Below are positions 7,881-21,111 of a DNA stretch of 64,000 nt, piece by piece. The position numbers and the translations under genes were made by a program. The first letter of the stretch is position 1. Each line of letters opens with the position of its first letter. The stretch is from Candidatus Methylobacter oryzae (GTDB taxonomy: Bacteria > Pseudomonadota > Gammaproteobacteria > Methylococcales > Methylomonadaceae), in assembly GCF_003994235.2 (NCBI RefSeq), contig NZ_RYFG02000009.1, positions 142,423 through 206,422 of the forward strand, given 5' to 3'. Below the pieces are notes generated by a model. That model was not told the DNA's origin, made no database searches, and worked only from the letters and a program-made list of their open reading frames with translations.

Positions 7881-9281
7881 ATGAGCATCGATAGGTCAGA
7901 GAAAATAACGGATCTTGTTGACTTCAATCCCAAGAGATTAATTCAGAAAGGGCATATTGCACCTTTTGTTGACATGGCTGCATTGTCAGTTGATAGTCGG
8001 GACATCAGTGTAATTGATGAAAGACAGTTTAATGGTGGCGGGGCAAAATTTAAAAATGGTGACACATTATTTGCTCGTATTACCCCTTGTTTAGAAAACG
8101 GTAAAACTGCAAAAATATCAGGTTTATCAGATAAAGCTATCGCACATGGATCAACTGAATTTATTGTGATGGCAGCAAAAGACCCAATTTACGATGAAGA
8201 TTATGTCTATTACTTAGCCAGATTACCCGAGTTTCGTTCTTATGCTCAGGCGCGGATGGAAGGCACATCAGGTAGGCAACGTGTATCATGGCAATCACTT
8301 GCTGAGTTTAAGTTTGATTTTCCGCCTAAAGAAACTCGTAGGCAGATAGGCGCTTTTCTAAAATCTATAGACGACAAAATCGCCCTCAACACCCAAACCA
8401 ACCAAACCCTGGAAGCCATTGCCCAAGCGATCTTTAAAAGCTGGTTTGTCGATTTTGAGCCGGTCAAAGCCAAAATGGCGGTGTTGGAAGCGGGCGGCGC
8501 GGCTGTCGATGCCGAACGCGCCGCGATGTCTGCGATTTCCGGTAAAGACGAAGCCGCGCTAAGCCAACTGCAAACCGAACAACCTGACGCCTACGCCGAA
8601 CTCGCCCAAACCGCCGGCTTATTCCCCGCCGAGATGCAGGATTCGGAATTGGGCGAGATACCGGAGGGCTGGGAAGCCAAAGCTTTGGGGTACTTTTTGG
8701 AGATAAAACGTGGCGGATCACCTCGGCCTATTCAAGACTTTATGGTGCCTACAGGTTATCCATGGGTAAAAATTGCAGATGCGACTGCTGACAAAAGTCC
8801 TTTTTTATTTGAAACCAAAGAGTTTATAAAAGAGAAAGGATTGAAAAAAACGGTTTACCTTAAAAAAGGAGCGCTAATTCTTACAAATAGTGCAACTCCA
8901 GGATTACCTAAATTTCTTGAACTAGATGCTTGTATACATGATGGTTGGCTTTATTTCCCTGAAAAGAGAGTTTTTTCAGACGCGTACTTATATTTTTTAT
9001 TTTTAAAGATTAGGGGGGAATTGATTGCTCAAGGAAATGGAAGTGTTTTCACGAATTTAAAAACAGATATTCTACGAAATCAGATAGTTTTAGTTCCTAG
9101 CCTTAAAGTTATTGAGACATTTACAAAATCAGTGGCCAGCATTCTTGAGAATATGAAATCAAATTGTATTGACTCCCGTATTTTATCTAACTTGCGAGAC
9201 ACTCTCCTTCCCAAACTCCTATCCGGCGAACTAACCCTACCCCAAGCCGAAAATGTATCATCCGAACCCAACCATGATTAA
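7881..9281 (+). CDS. hsdS: Type I restriction specificity subunit
   Basis: DNA-recognition subunit, 466 aa. The first target recognition domain (about 1-150) contains the stretch DFNPKRLIQKGHIAPFVDMA; then a central conserved coiled-coil spacer (about 155-205, IDDKIALNTQTNQTLEAIAQ and KSWFVDFEPVKAKM), the second recognition domain (about 255-425), and a C-terminal conserved helix ending RDTLLPKLLSGELTLP. The two recognition domains define a bipartite target. The ATG at 7881 follows a G-rich SD-like run. Codon use in the recognition domains is clearly more AT-rich than in the conserved spacer, as often seen when these domains are exchanged by recombination. Confidence 0.95.
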   Translation: MSIDRSEKITDLVDFNPKRLIQKGHIAPFVDMAALSVDSRDISVIDERQFNGGGAKFKNGDTLFARITPCLENGKTAKISGLSDKAIAHGSTEFIVMAAKDPIYDEDYVYYLARLPEFRSYAQARMEGTSGRQRVSWQSLAEFKFDFPPKETRRQIGAFLKSIDDKIALNTQTNQTLEAIAQAIFKSWFVDFEPVKAKMAVLEAGGAAVDAERAAMSAISGKDEAALSQLQTEQPDAYAELAQTAGLFPAEMQDSELGEIPEGWEAKALGYFLEIKRGGSPRPIQDFMVPTGYPWVKIADATADKSPFLFETKEFIKEKGLKKTVYLKKGALILTNSATPGLPKFLELDACIHDGWLYFPEKRVFSDAYLYFLFLKIRGELIAQGNGSVFTNLKTDILRNQIVLVPSLKVIETFTKSVASILENMKSNCIDSRILSNLRDTLLPKLLSGELTLPQAENVSSEPNHD

Positions 9282-9821
9282 TACGCTGGAAGACATTGCC
9301 GCACTGTCCGAATCTGTCGATCTGGAATGCAAGCTGGCAGCGGGGCAGGACGGCAACGGGGCGAAAGCGATTGCCGCAACCGTACGCTGCACCAGATGTT
9401 TTTGATGCTGGGTTTGGGCGAGCGCGCGGGTTCGGGGTTGCCGAAAGTACGGGCGGCTTGGGAGAATGCCGGTTTTAAGGTCGATATAACCGATACCTTC
9501 GAACCTTACGACCAGACGCTGTTACGGATTGAGCGAGCAGGCCCAGCCAAAACTACCCAGAAAAAAACTACCCAGAAAAAAACTGCCCAGAAAAAGACTA
9601 CCCAGAAAACTATCGCTAGGCAGCAGGCGATTCTGGAAGTAATACAAAACAATCCTCATGCGTCCAGGGTAGAGATTGCCGACGCGTTGGGAGACCTTAC
9701 CGCCGATGGCGTGAAATACCATTTGCAGCGCTTGCAGCAGGTCGGCGTGATAGTGCGGGTCGGCGCTGACAAGGGCGGCTATTGGCAAGTCTTAAACGTT
9801 ACAGGACAGACCGATGAGTAA
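9274..9821 (+). pseudogene. Decayed second AlbA_2/winged-helix gene
   Basis: An ATG at 9274, overlapping the hsdS stop, begins MINTLEDIAALSESVDLECK, an AlbA_2 start, but the frame stops at 9405. From about 9380 another frame continues with NRTLHQMFLMLGLGERAGSG and a winged helix ending GADKGGYWQVLNV (to 9821). The central AlbA_2/ATPase region (roughly 300 codons compared with the gene at 6053) is missing and the two ends are out of frame. The C-terminal half could still be expressed as a short DNA-binding protein from a start near 9327. It is a paralogue in design of the gene at 6053, including a tandem-repeat linker. Confidence 0.8.
9552..9611 (+). repeat. 15-bp tandem repeat, four copies, in the decayed AlbA_2 gene
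   Basis: Four copies of actacccagaaaaaa (two identical, two with one to a few changes) encode T-T-Q-K-K repeats, a lysine-rich linker directly before the winged helix. This is the same position as the G-G-S-I repeat in the gene at 6053. Confidence 0.92.
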
Positions 9822-9974
9822 AACGAGGTAGTGCGGATTTCATGCGATACCCCCCATGAGAGCCCACAAGATACCCCCCAAGTTGTTAAGCTTTTGATTA
9901 ACGCCAAAGCAAATTACAGCCATATCGGCTAATGCGCTGCTATGCAGAGAATTAAACAAAACGGAATAAAAACA

Positions 9975-13124
<3,150 letters not shown>

Positions 13125-13179
13125 GCTCTTATCTAAAGCCTGAATGATTGGTTTCGCGGACAAATTGCCGTTTCCAGGT

Positions 13180-15231
<2,052 letters not shown>

Positions 15232-16851
15232 ATGGCAGTAGACCTCTCTTCGAAAAAAGTATTGATCATCGAAGATCAAGCGCCTATGCGCGATGCTATC
15301 AAGCAGATAGTGGGTTCATTGGGAGCGCGGTTTATTGTTACTGAAGAATCCGGCAGCAATGCGATAGTCGCGATGCGAAATCACAAATTCGATATTGTGC
15401 TTTGCGATTACAACCTGCTTGGCGAGAAAACCGGGCAGCAAGTTCTGGAAGAGGCCCGCTACCTTAAATTATTGCCGCTCAGCTCCATCTTTATCATGGC
15501 TACAGGCGAACATCGCCTGGAATTAGTGTTGAGCGCTGTCGACAATAAACCCGACGAATATTTAATTAAACCTTTTAGCGCAAAACAATTATCAAGCCGT
15601 ATTGAAAAATGCCAAGTCCGCAAAGATTACTTGGCCTGCGTTGAAAACGAGATAGATAAAGGCAACCTTTATCAAGCCATTCATCAGTGCGAAAAATTGC
15701 TTCGGCAAGACGACAAGAAAATGCACATGCAACTGTTGAAAATGCAGGCGGAATTGTTGGTTAAAGTCGGCGATCTTAATAAGGCCGAGCAAATTTACCT
15801 CGACGTTAAACAGCAAAGAGAATTTCCCTGGGCTAAATTGGGGCTAGGAGTGGTCGCTTTTCATCGTGGCGATTATGTTCGGGCGATTAAAATTCTTGAT
15901 GAGGTTATCGAGCAGCATCCGATGATGTTGGAGGCTTATGACTTGCTGGCAAAATCCTATGAATTGATCGGCGACGATGAGCAGGCTTTATCGTCGGTTA
16001 ATTCGGCGGTTGAATTGTCGCCCAGGTCTATTTTGCGACAAAAAAAATTGGCTGTGCTGGCCGACAAAACCGACAATCTGTTTATCGCCAAAAAAGCCTA
16101 TATGGCCACTATTAAACTGGGTAAAAACTCCATACACAAATCGCCGACCGATTACTCCGGTTTGGCCAATATTTATTTAAAAACCGATTTCAGCGACAAA
16201 GCGCTGCAAGTGGTGCGCGAGCTAAATCAACAATTTCATAATGATCCTGAAGCAATGATCAGGTCTGCCTTGTTGGAAGCCGATATTTATCAAACCAAAG
16301 GCCATATGGAGTTGGCCCTGCAAGCCCAGGAAAAAGCTTTTAAATTAAATAAGCAATTCAATAAGCAGCTATCCAGGGAGCTGCGCATGGAAATGGTAAG
16401 AGAGTGTTACTTGAGCGGCGATACGGAAACCAGCAATGAGATGCTTAACGATTTAGTCACCGCTAATATCGATGACAAGCTTTTTATCAAAGATTTGTTA
16501 ACAATGTGCGGCGATTTTGTCGGTGACAATCATGCGGAAATATTGGTCCAGAAAGTAAAAAGAGACCTCGTCAACATCAACAATAAAGGCGTTAGCCTGT
16601 TCCAGGAAGGCAACATCCGGAAAGCTATTGCGTTGTTCGAAAAAGCGTTAACGTTAATGCCGGATAATCACACGATTATTTTGAATTTGGTAAAAACGTT
16701 GATATATGAAATGAAAACATCCAAGCCCGACCAGGAAAAAGTCATGCATGCTCAATCCTATATCAACAAAGCCATTCAATTAGGCATCCCGCACAATAAA
16801 GTCAGTGTAATCCAGACAGAGCTGGACGCTATTCTCTCTACAATCAACTAA
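15232..16851 (+). CDS. Response regulator with tetratricopeptide repeats
   Basis: About 539 aa from ATG 15232. The N-terminal receiver domain (about 8-130) has the acidic pair IIEDQ (E14, D15), phosphoacceptor Asp59 in IVLCDYNLLGEKTG and Lys113 in EYLIKPF. No DNA-binding output follows. The rest (about 150-539) is helical with TPR units, for example AYDLLAKSYELIGDDEQALS and NNKGVSLFQEGNIRKAIALF. The output is therefore probably protein-protein interaction, as in receiver-TPR proteins tied to surface behaviour. A small soluble kinase gene follows after 12 nt and is the likely partner. Confidence 0.85.
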   Translation: MAVDLSSKKVLIIEDQAPMRDAIKQIVGSLGARFIVTEESGSNAIVAMRNHKFDIVLCDYNLLGEKTGQQVLEEARYLKLLPLSSIFIMATGEHRLELVLSAVDNKPDEYLIKPFSAKQLSSRIEKCQVRKDYLACVENEIDKGNLYQAIHQCEKLLRQDDKKMHMQLLKMQAELLVKVGDLNKAEQIYLDVKQQREFPWAKLGLGVVAFHRGDYVRAIKILDEVIEQHPMMLEAYDLLAKSYELIGDDEQALSSVNSAVELSPRSILRQKKLAVLADKTDNLFIAKKAYMATIKLGKNSIHKSPTDYSGLANIYLKTDFSDKALQVVRELNQQFHNDPEAMIRSALLEADIYQTKGHMELALQAQEKAFKLNKQFNKQLSRELRMEMVRECYLSGDTETSNEMLNDLVTANIDDKLFIKDLLTMCGDFVGDNHAEILVQKVKRDLVNINNKGVSLFQEGNIRKAIALFEKALTLMPDNHTIILNLVKTLIYEMKTSKPDQEKVMHAQSYINKAIQLGIPHNKVSVIQTELDAILSTIN

Positions 16852-16863
16852 TACATCGTCAAA

Positions 16864-17553
16864 ATGTCTAATACTCCTATGCAGCCTATCGATTTTTCCG
16901 CGCTTCTGGCGTCCTCAGTGCATGACCTGAAGAACTCATTGCATGCCCTTAGGGAGCTTATTTGCCAGCTTGAGAGTTTCTTTCCGGAGCAAAAGCCTGA
17001 CGAATTAAAACAGTTAAATTTTGAAGCGAACCGGATGAACAACAATCTCATGCAGTTGCTGACGCTTTATAAAATAGGTTTATCGCAATGTACTCCAACC
17101 ATAGACGAGAATTACGCCGTTGACATATTGGAAGATATTGTCGACCAGCATTCCACATTACTGTCTTTAGGCAATGTTGAACTCATTACCGAATGCGATA
17201 GCGATTTGATGTGCTATTGCGACAGCGCGATGATCAGCAATGCGCTTTGTACGATAGTCAATAATGCGCATCGCTATTGCCAAAGCAAAGTCCTGATTTC
17301 CGCGTCCCAGGAACAGGATTATGTAGTTTTCAGCATTGAAGACGATGGCGCGGGTTATCCGGAAAGCCTGATGTCGTCCGATGGGCAACAACAACTTCCT
17401 CAGGTTGATCTGGGGACCGGCAATACAGGCTTGGGATTGTTTTTTACCAGAACCATTGCGCGACTTCATGCGAATGCCGGCAAGCAAGGTTTTATTGAAA
17501 CCGATAATAACAGCCGGCTTGGCGGCGCCAGGTTTAGGCTTTACTTGCCGTAA
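16864..17553 (+). CDS. Soluble histidine kinase
   Basis: A 229-aa kinase without membrane segments or a sensor domain. The phosphoacceptor His is in SSVHDLKNSLHALREL (about residue 20). The ATP-binding domain shows the N box IVNNAHRYCQ, the G1 box DDGAGYPES and the G2 box GTGNTGLGLFFTRT. It is the immediate neighbour of the receiver-TPR gene and probably forms a two-component pair with it; the signal must come through another protein. It ends about 135 nt before the ogt leader, with no strong terminator between. Confidence 0.88.
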   Translation: MSNTPMQPIDFSALLASSVHDLKNSLHALRELICQLESFFPEQKPDELKQLNFEANRMNNNLMQLLTLYKIGLSQCTPTIDENYAVDILEDIVDQHSTLLSLGNVELITECDSDLMCYCDSAMISNALCTIVNNAHRYCQSKVLISASQEQDYVVFSIEDDGAGYPESLMSSDGQQQLPQVDLGTGNTGLGLFFTRTIARLHANAGKQGFIETDNNSRLGGARFRLYLP

Positions 17554-17712
17554 AAACCGAAGTCGATAAATATAAGTTAAAAGCCAGTAATTTACGCCGA
17601 ACGTCCGGGGTCGAAAGCAATATCCGCAGTTGACTAATCCTACGAATCGGTAAAATATCCGGCATGACTATCCTTTCAGGAGCCAACATGAACCGTATTA
17701 AGATTGCAAACA

Positions 17713-18249
17713 ATGGCCGATTCGCGCGCTCGATCCAAACCGGCTGTTAGCGGCCGGATCGGCTTTGCTTTGGGTAAATGTTCAATGGGGGCGATTTTGC
17801 TTGCTCTCAGCAAAAAGGGCGTTTGTGCGATTTTACTGGGCGATAACCCTGAGGCGCTGATCCTCGATTTACAAGACCGCTTTCCGCAAACTGAATTAAT
17901 AATTGATGATAGCGAGTGCGAACAATGGCTCGCTCAAGTCGTCAGTTTTGTCGAAGCTCCGGTGCTGGAGCTTGATTTACCGTTGGATATTCGCGGTACC
18001 GAATTTCAGCGCAAGGTATGGCAGGCTCTGAGGCAAATTCCGATCGGCCAAACCGCGAGTTACACCGACATTGCGCAACGCATCGGAGCGCCTAAAGCAG
18101 TGCGGGCCGTAGCAAGCGCCTGTGCGGCCAATAGTTTGGCGGTGGCGATTCCTTGTCATCGCGTGGTGCGATTGAACGGCAATTTATCGGGTTACCGTTG
18201 GGGCATTGAACGCAAGGCCGAATTGCTGCGGCGGGAAAGCAAAGTATGA
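17713..18249 (+). CDS. ogt: Methylated-DNA-protein cysteine methyltransferase (Ada C-terminal type)
   Basis: Repairs O6-alkylguanine by transfer to its own cysteine; 178 aa from ATG 17713. The active-site motif IPCHRVV (Cys about 145) and the helix-turn-helix GQTASYTDIAQRIGAPKAVR are present, with the Ada-like N-terminal ribonuclease-fold part (GVCAILLGDNPEALILDLQD). The sequence resembles the C-terminal half of multidomain Ada, but no Ada N-terminal half is present. A better SD (cagg-agcc) at about 17678 precedes another ATG at 17688 that opens a 20-codon frame overlapping this start, possibly a leader ORF or a trace of a lost fusion. The stop overlaps the alkA start (ATGA). Confidence 0.9.
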   Translation: MADSRARSKPAVSGRIGFALGKCSMGAILLALSKKGVCAILLGDNPEALILDLQDRFPQTELIIDDSECEQWLAQVVSFVEAPVLELDLPLDIRGTEFQRKVWQALRQIPIGQTASYTDIAQRIGAPKAVRAVASACAANSLAVAIPCHRVVRLNGNLSGYRWGIERKAELLRRESKV

Positions 18250-19142
18250 ATACAGTCAATTGTTCGTTACCGTTGCCGGATGATTTCCGTCCCGACGATA
18301 TGTTGAAGTTTCATCAGCGCGATGTATTGGCGGTTGCCGAACGTGTAGATGCCGGTAGCTTGAGCAAAGGCATACTTTGGAACGGTTCACCGGCTTGTTT
18401 GAGCATACGTTTTGAAACGTCCTGCGCTCAGGTGGAATTGGCGATTAACGGCATAGCGGTTGCCGGCGATGCCGAAACATTGCGTAAGTTGGGGCAACGC
18501 ATGCTGGGTTTGGATCAGTCGATAGAGGAATTCGAACAGCGTTATCGCGATCATCCGCAGTTGGGCATCTTAATCGCCGGCCAGTCCGGTTTGCGGGTGC
18601 CGGTCACGGCGTCGATTTTCGAAGCGTTGAGCTGGGCAATTATCTGCCAGCAAATCAGCGTCAGGGCCGCGGTAGCGATACGGCGCAAATTGATTCAATT
18701 GGCGGCGTTGCGCTATTCAGGCGGTTTATATTGTTATCCGGACGCACGGCATGTGGCTGATTTTAGCGAAAGCGATTTGCGCCAAGCCGGATTTTCACAA
18801 AGCAAGGCTCGATGCTTGCTGGCGGTGAGCCGGATGATCGCCGCCGGCGATTTGGAGCTGGAATATAGCGTCGATGAATTGCCGGTTGACCGGGTATGCG
18901 AACAGCTACTGCGTATACGCGGCATCGGCCCTTGGACTGTCAATTATGCGTTGTTGCGCGGTTTCGGCTGGCTGGACGGATCGCTGCACGGCGATATTGC
19001 CGTGCGGCGCGGTTTGCAAAAGCTGCTGGCCATTGCCGAACCGGTCGGCGAGCAGCAAGCCCGGCAATGGTTGGCCCCATTTTCGCCGTGGCGAGCGCTG
19101 GTCGCCGTGCATCTTTGGACGTTCTTGGCCGCCTTGGCTTGA
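18246..19142 (+). CDS. alkA: DNA-3-methyladenine glycosylase II family
   Basis: Base-excision glycosylase of 298 aa for alkylated purines. The helix-hairpin-helix motif LLRIRGIGPWTVNYALLRG (about 215-235) and the following catalytic Asp in DGSLHGDIAVRRG (about 245) are typical of AlkA. The N-terminal part (about 25-110) matches the AlkA N-terminal fold only loosely. It overlaps the upstream ogt gene by 4 nt, so alkylguanine and alkyladenine repair are coupled in one operon. The gene is convergent with corA. Confidence 0.9.
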   Translation: MNTVNCSLPLPDDFRPDDMLKFHQRDVLAVAERVDAGSLSKGILWNGSPACLSIRFETSCAQVELAINGIAVAGDAETLRKLGQRMLGLDQSIEEFEQRYRDHPQLGILIAGQSGLRVPVTASIFEALSWAIICQQISVRAAVAIRRKLIQLAALRYSGGLYCYPDARHVADFSESDLRQAGFSQSKARCLLAVSRMIAAGDLELEYSVDELPVDRVCEQLLRIRGIGPWTVNYALLRGFGWLDGSLHGDIAVRRGLQKLLAIAEPVGEQQARQWLAPFSPWRALVAVHLWTFLAALA

Positions 19143-19160
19143 AGCCGTCGATGCCATTGA

Positions 19161-20225
19161 CTAAATCCATTTCTTTTTCTTAAAAAACCTGAGCAAAAAT
19201 ACCGATACGCCGATAAACACGCCCCATAACGCCGGGTAGCCCCATTTCCATTGCAGTTCCGGCATGTACGCGAAATTCATGCCGTAGACGCCGGCGATAA
19301 ACGTTAACGGGATAAAGATCGACGCAAACACGGTCAGGATTTTCATCGTTTCGTTCATTTTGTTGCTGACGCTGGACAAATAAATGTCCAGCATGCCGGC
19401 GATCAAATCCCGGTAGGATTCCATCGCTTCACTGACGCGGATGACGTGGTCGTAAATATCGCGGAAGTAGCGCTTGGTTTTTTCATTCAGCAGCGGCGAT
19501 TCGCTACGTTGAACGGCGGCCAACAGTTCCCGCAACGGCGATACGCTGCGGCGCAGGAAAATCAGTTCGCGTTTGATTTTCTGGATAGTGTTCAGGGTTT
19601 GCGCCGACGGATTGTTCAGCAACTCATCTTCAACACTTTCAATCAACTCGTCGAAAGTATCCTGCAACGAGAAATACTCGTCGACGATGGTATCCATGAT
19701 GATATAGGTCAGGTAATCGGCGCCGAGATTCCTGAGATGGCTTTTATCGTTGTTTAATCGGCTGAAGATCGGGTCGAATAGCGCATCCGGTTTTTCCTTG
19801 AACGTAAAAACGAATTTATCCAACAGCAATAGACTGACTTGTTCATACTCGATATTGAATTCATCTGCGGCCAGCGAAATCGCTTTGATGACGATATATA
19901 AGTAATCGTCAAACTCCTCGAATTTCGGGCGCTGATGGGTGTTAAGAATGTCTTCCAGCACCAGTGCATGAATATCGAAATGTTGTCCGATCGCATCGAT
20001 AATCGACACGTCTTTCAGGCCGTCGATAATCACCCAGGTAACTGTATCGGTGGTTTGGTAGGGCGGAAGTTCCTCAATGTTCTTGATCGTGCGCCTGGTC
20101 AGCGTCGATTTGTTGTAATCGATGACGGTGATTTTATGTTCGTGTTTATGCACCTCGCCGACATGCACCAGCGAGCCGGGCGGAAGCCCCGATTTTTCGG
20201 AAGCGGAACTTAGCGATTCAGACAT
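19161..20225 (-). CDS. corA: CorA-family magnesium/cobalt channel
   Basis: Divalent cation channel, 354 aa. The large cytoplasmic domain (about 1-290) is followed by two C-terminal membrane helices; the signature GMN is in VYGMNFAYMPELQWKWGYP at the end of helix 1 (about 320), and the protein ends in a basic tail FFKKKKWI. It forms a pentameric inner-membrane channel. A single-gene unit with its promoter in the gap before 20290; convergent with alkA with an 18-nt gap. Confidence 0.94.
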   Translation of the reverse strand: MSESLSSASEKSGLPPGSLVHVGEVHKHEHKITVIDYNKSTLTRRTIKNIEELPPYQTTDTVTWVIIDGLKDVSIIDAIGQHFDIHALVLEDILNTHQRPKFEEFDDYLYIVIKAISLAADEFNIEYEQVSLLLLDKFVFTFKEKPDALFDPIFSRLNNDKSHLRNLGADYLTYIIMDTIVDEYFSLQDTFDELIESVEDELLNNPSAQTLNTIQKIKRELIFLRRSVSPLRELLAAVQRSESPLLNEKTKRYFRDIYDHVIRVSEAMESYRDLIAGMLDIYLSSVSNKMNETMKILTVFASIFIPLTFIAGVYGMNFAYMPELQWKWGYPALWGVFIGVSVFLLRFFKKKKWI

Positions 20226-20598
20226 GGTTTATCCTTGGTTAAGAAAAGGGGCATACGGGGGGCAGATGCTTAGCAAACCCGGTAACTATATAGAACACGG
20301 ATGACACGGATAGGACGGATAAACACGGATTTAAAAGTGCAAATAAACTAAGGTCGGACTAAAAAATCCGTGTAAATCCGTCCTATCCGTATCATCCGTG
20401 TTCTATTTTTAGTTACCAAATTAGCTTATATCGATCCAAATCAGCGTCATCTGCGTTCTATTATTCAAGTTAATTGTTGAAAGGTTATAAATATTTTTAT
20501 CCCCTTGCCGGATTCAAGGATAATGGCGGACATTTTACAGGTGTTCCGGCAGTTTAGTCGGCATCGAAGTATAAATTTGGGATTAAGGCGTTACGCTG
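20226..20598. repeat. Family A palindromic repeat in the corA/protease gap
   Basis: The best-preserved family A copy lies here: left arm 20290-20332 (tagaacacggatgacacgga...) and right arm 20361-20405 (...cgtatcatccgtgttctat), nearly complementary over about 40 nt. A further half-copy of a right arm follows at about 20432-20462 (gcgtcatctgcgttctatta). The gap must also carry the divergent promoters of corA and the protease-radA pair. Confidence 0.9.
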
Positions 20599-21111
20599 AT
20601 GATACACAAACCAATATTGGGCTGGCGCGAATGGGTGGCTTTGCCGGAGCTCAAGCTGGCCGAGATTAAGGCAAAAATCGATACCGGGGCGAGGTCGTCG
20701 GCATTGCATGCGTTTGCTATCGATCCGTATCGAAAAGGCGGCCAGCGTTGGGTGATGTTTGCGATTCATCCGTTGCAGAAAAATTGCGATGTGGTGGTCG
20801 AATGTCATGCACAAGTTAAAGACCGTAGGCTGGTTATGGATTCCGGCGGACACAAACAGCGCCGTTATGTGATAGAAACGCAGATCGTTCTGGGGCAGTC
20901 GGTCATCACGGCCGAAATGACGCTGACCAATCGGGACAGTATGAGTTTTCGTATGTTGTTGGGACGCACGGCGATGGATAAACAGTTCATTATCAATCCG
21001 GGTGCGTCGTATTTACAGGGGCGGCCTAACGCGGTTCAATACCGGCATTTGCCGATGCAGGACACTCCAGGCGATTTAACAATGGTTGACGATATTTTTC
21101 AGAGTGTATGA
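20599..21111 (+). CDS. RimB/ATP-dependent zinc protease family (retropepsin-like)
   Basis: A 170-aa protein of the Zn_protease family (PF05618), whose members have a retropepsin-like fold and often sit with RimK-type ligases. The aspartic-protease-like motif AKIDTGARSSALHAF (about 30) and the flap/second half RMLLGRTAMDKQFIINPGAS are clear. No rimK gene is adjacent. Despite the family name, the D-T-G motif suggests an aspartyl rather than zinc mechanism. The stop overlaps the radA start, so the two are co-translated. Confidence 0.82.
   Translation: MIHKPILGWREWVALPELKLAEIKAKIDTGARSSALHAFAIDPYRKGGQRWVMFAIHPLQKNCDVVVECHAQVKDRRLVMDSGGHKQRRYVIETQIVLGQSVITAEMTLTNRDSMSFRMLLGRTAMDKQFIINPGASYLQGRPNAVQYRHLPMQDTPGDLTMVDDIFQSV

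Noticed and set aside
7486..7884. Overlapping open frames between the AlbA_2 gene and hsdS as possible proteins
   Set aside because: They read through two palindromic repeats; the sequence is explained by the repeats on both strands.
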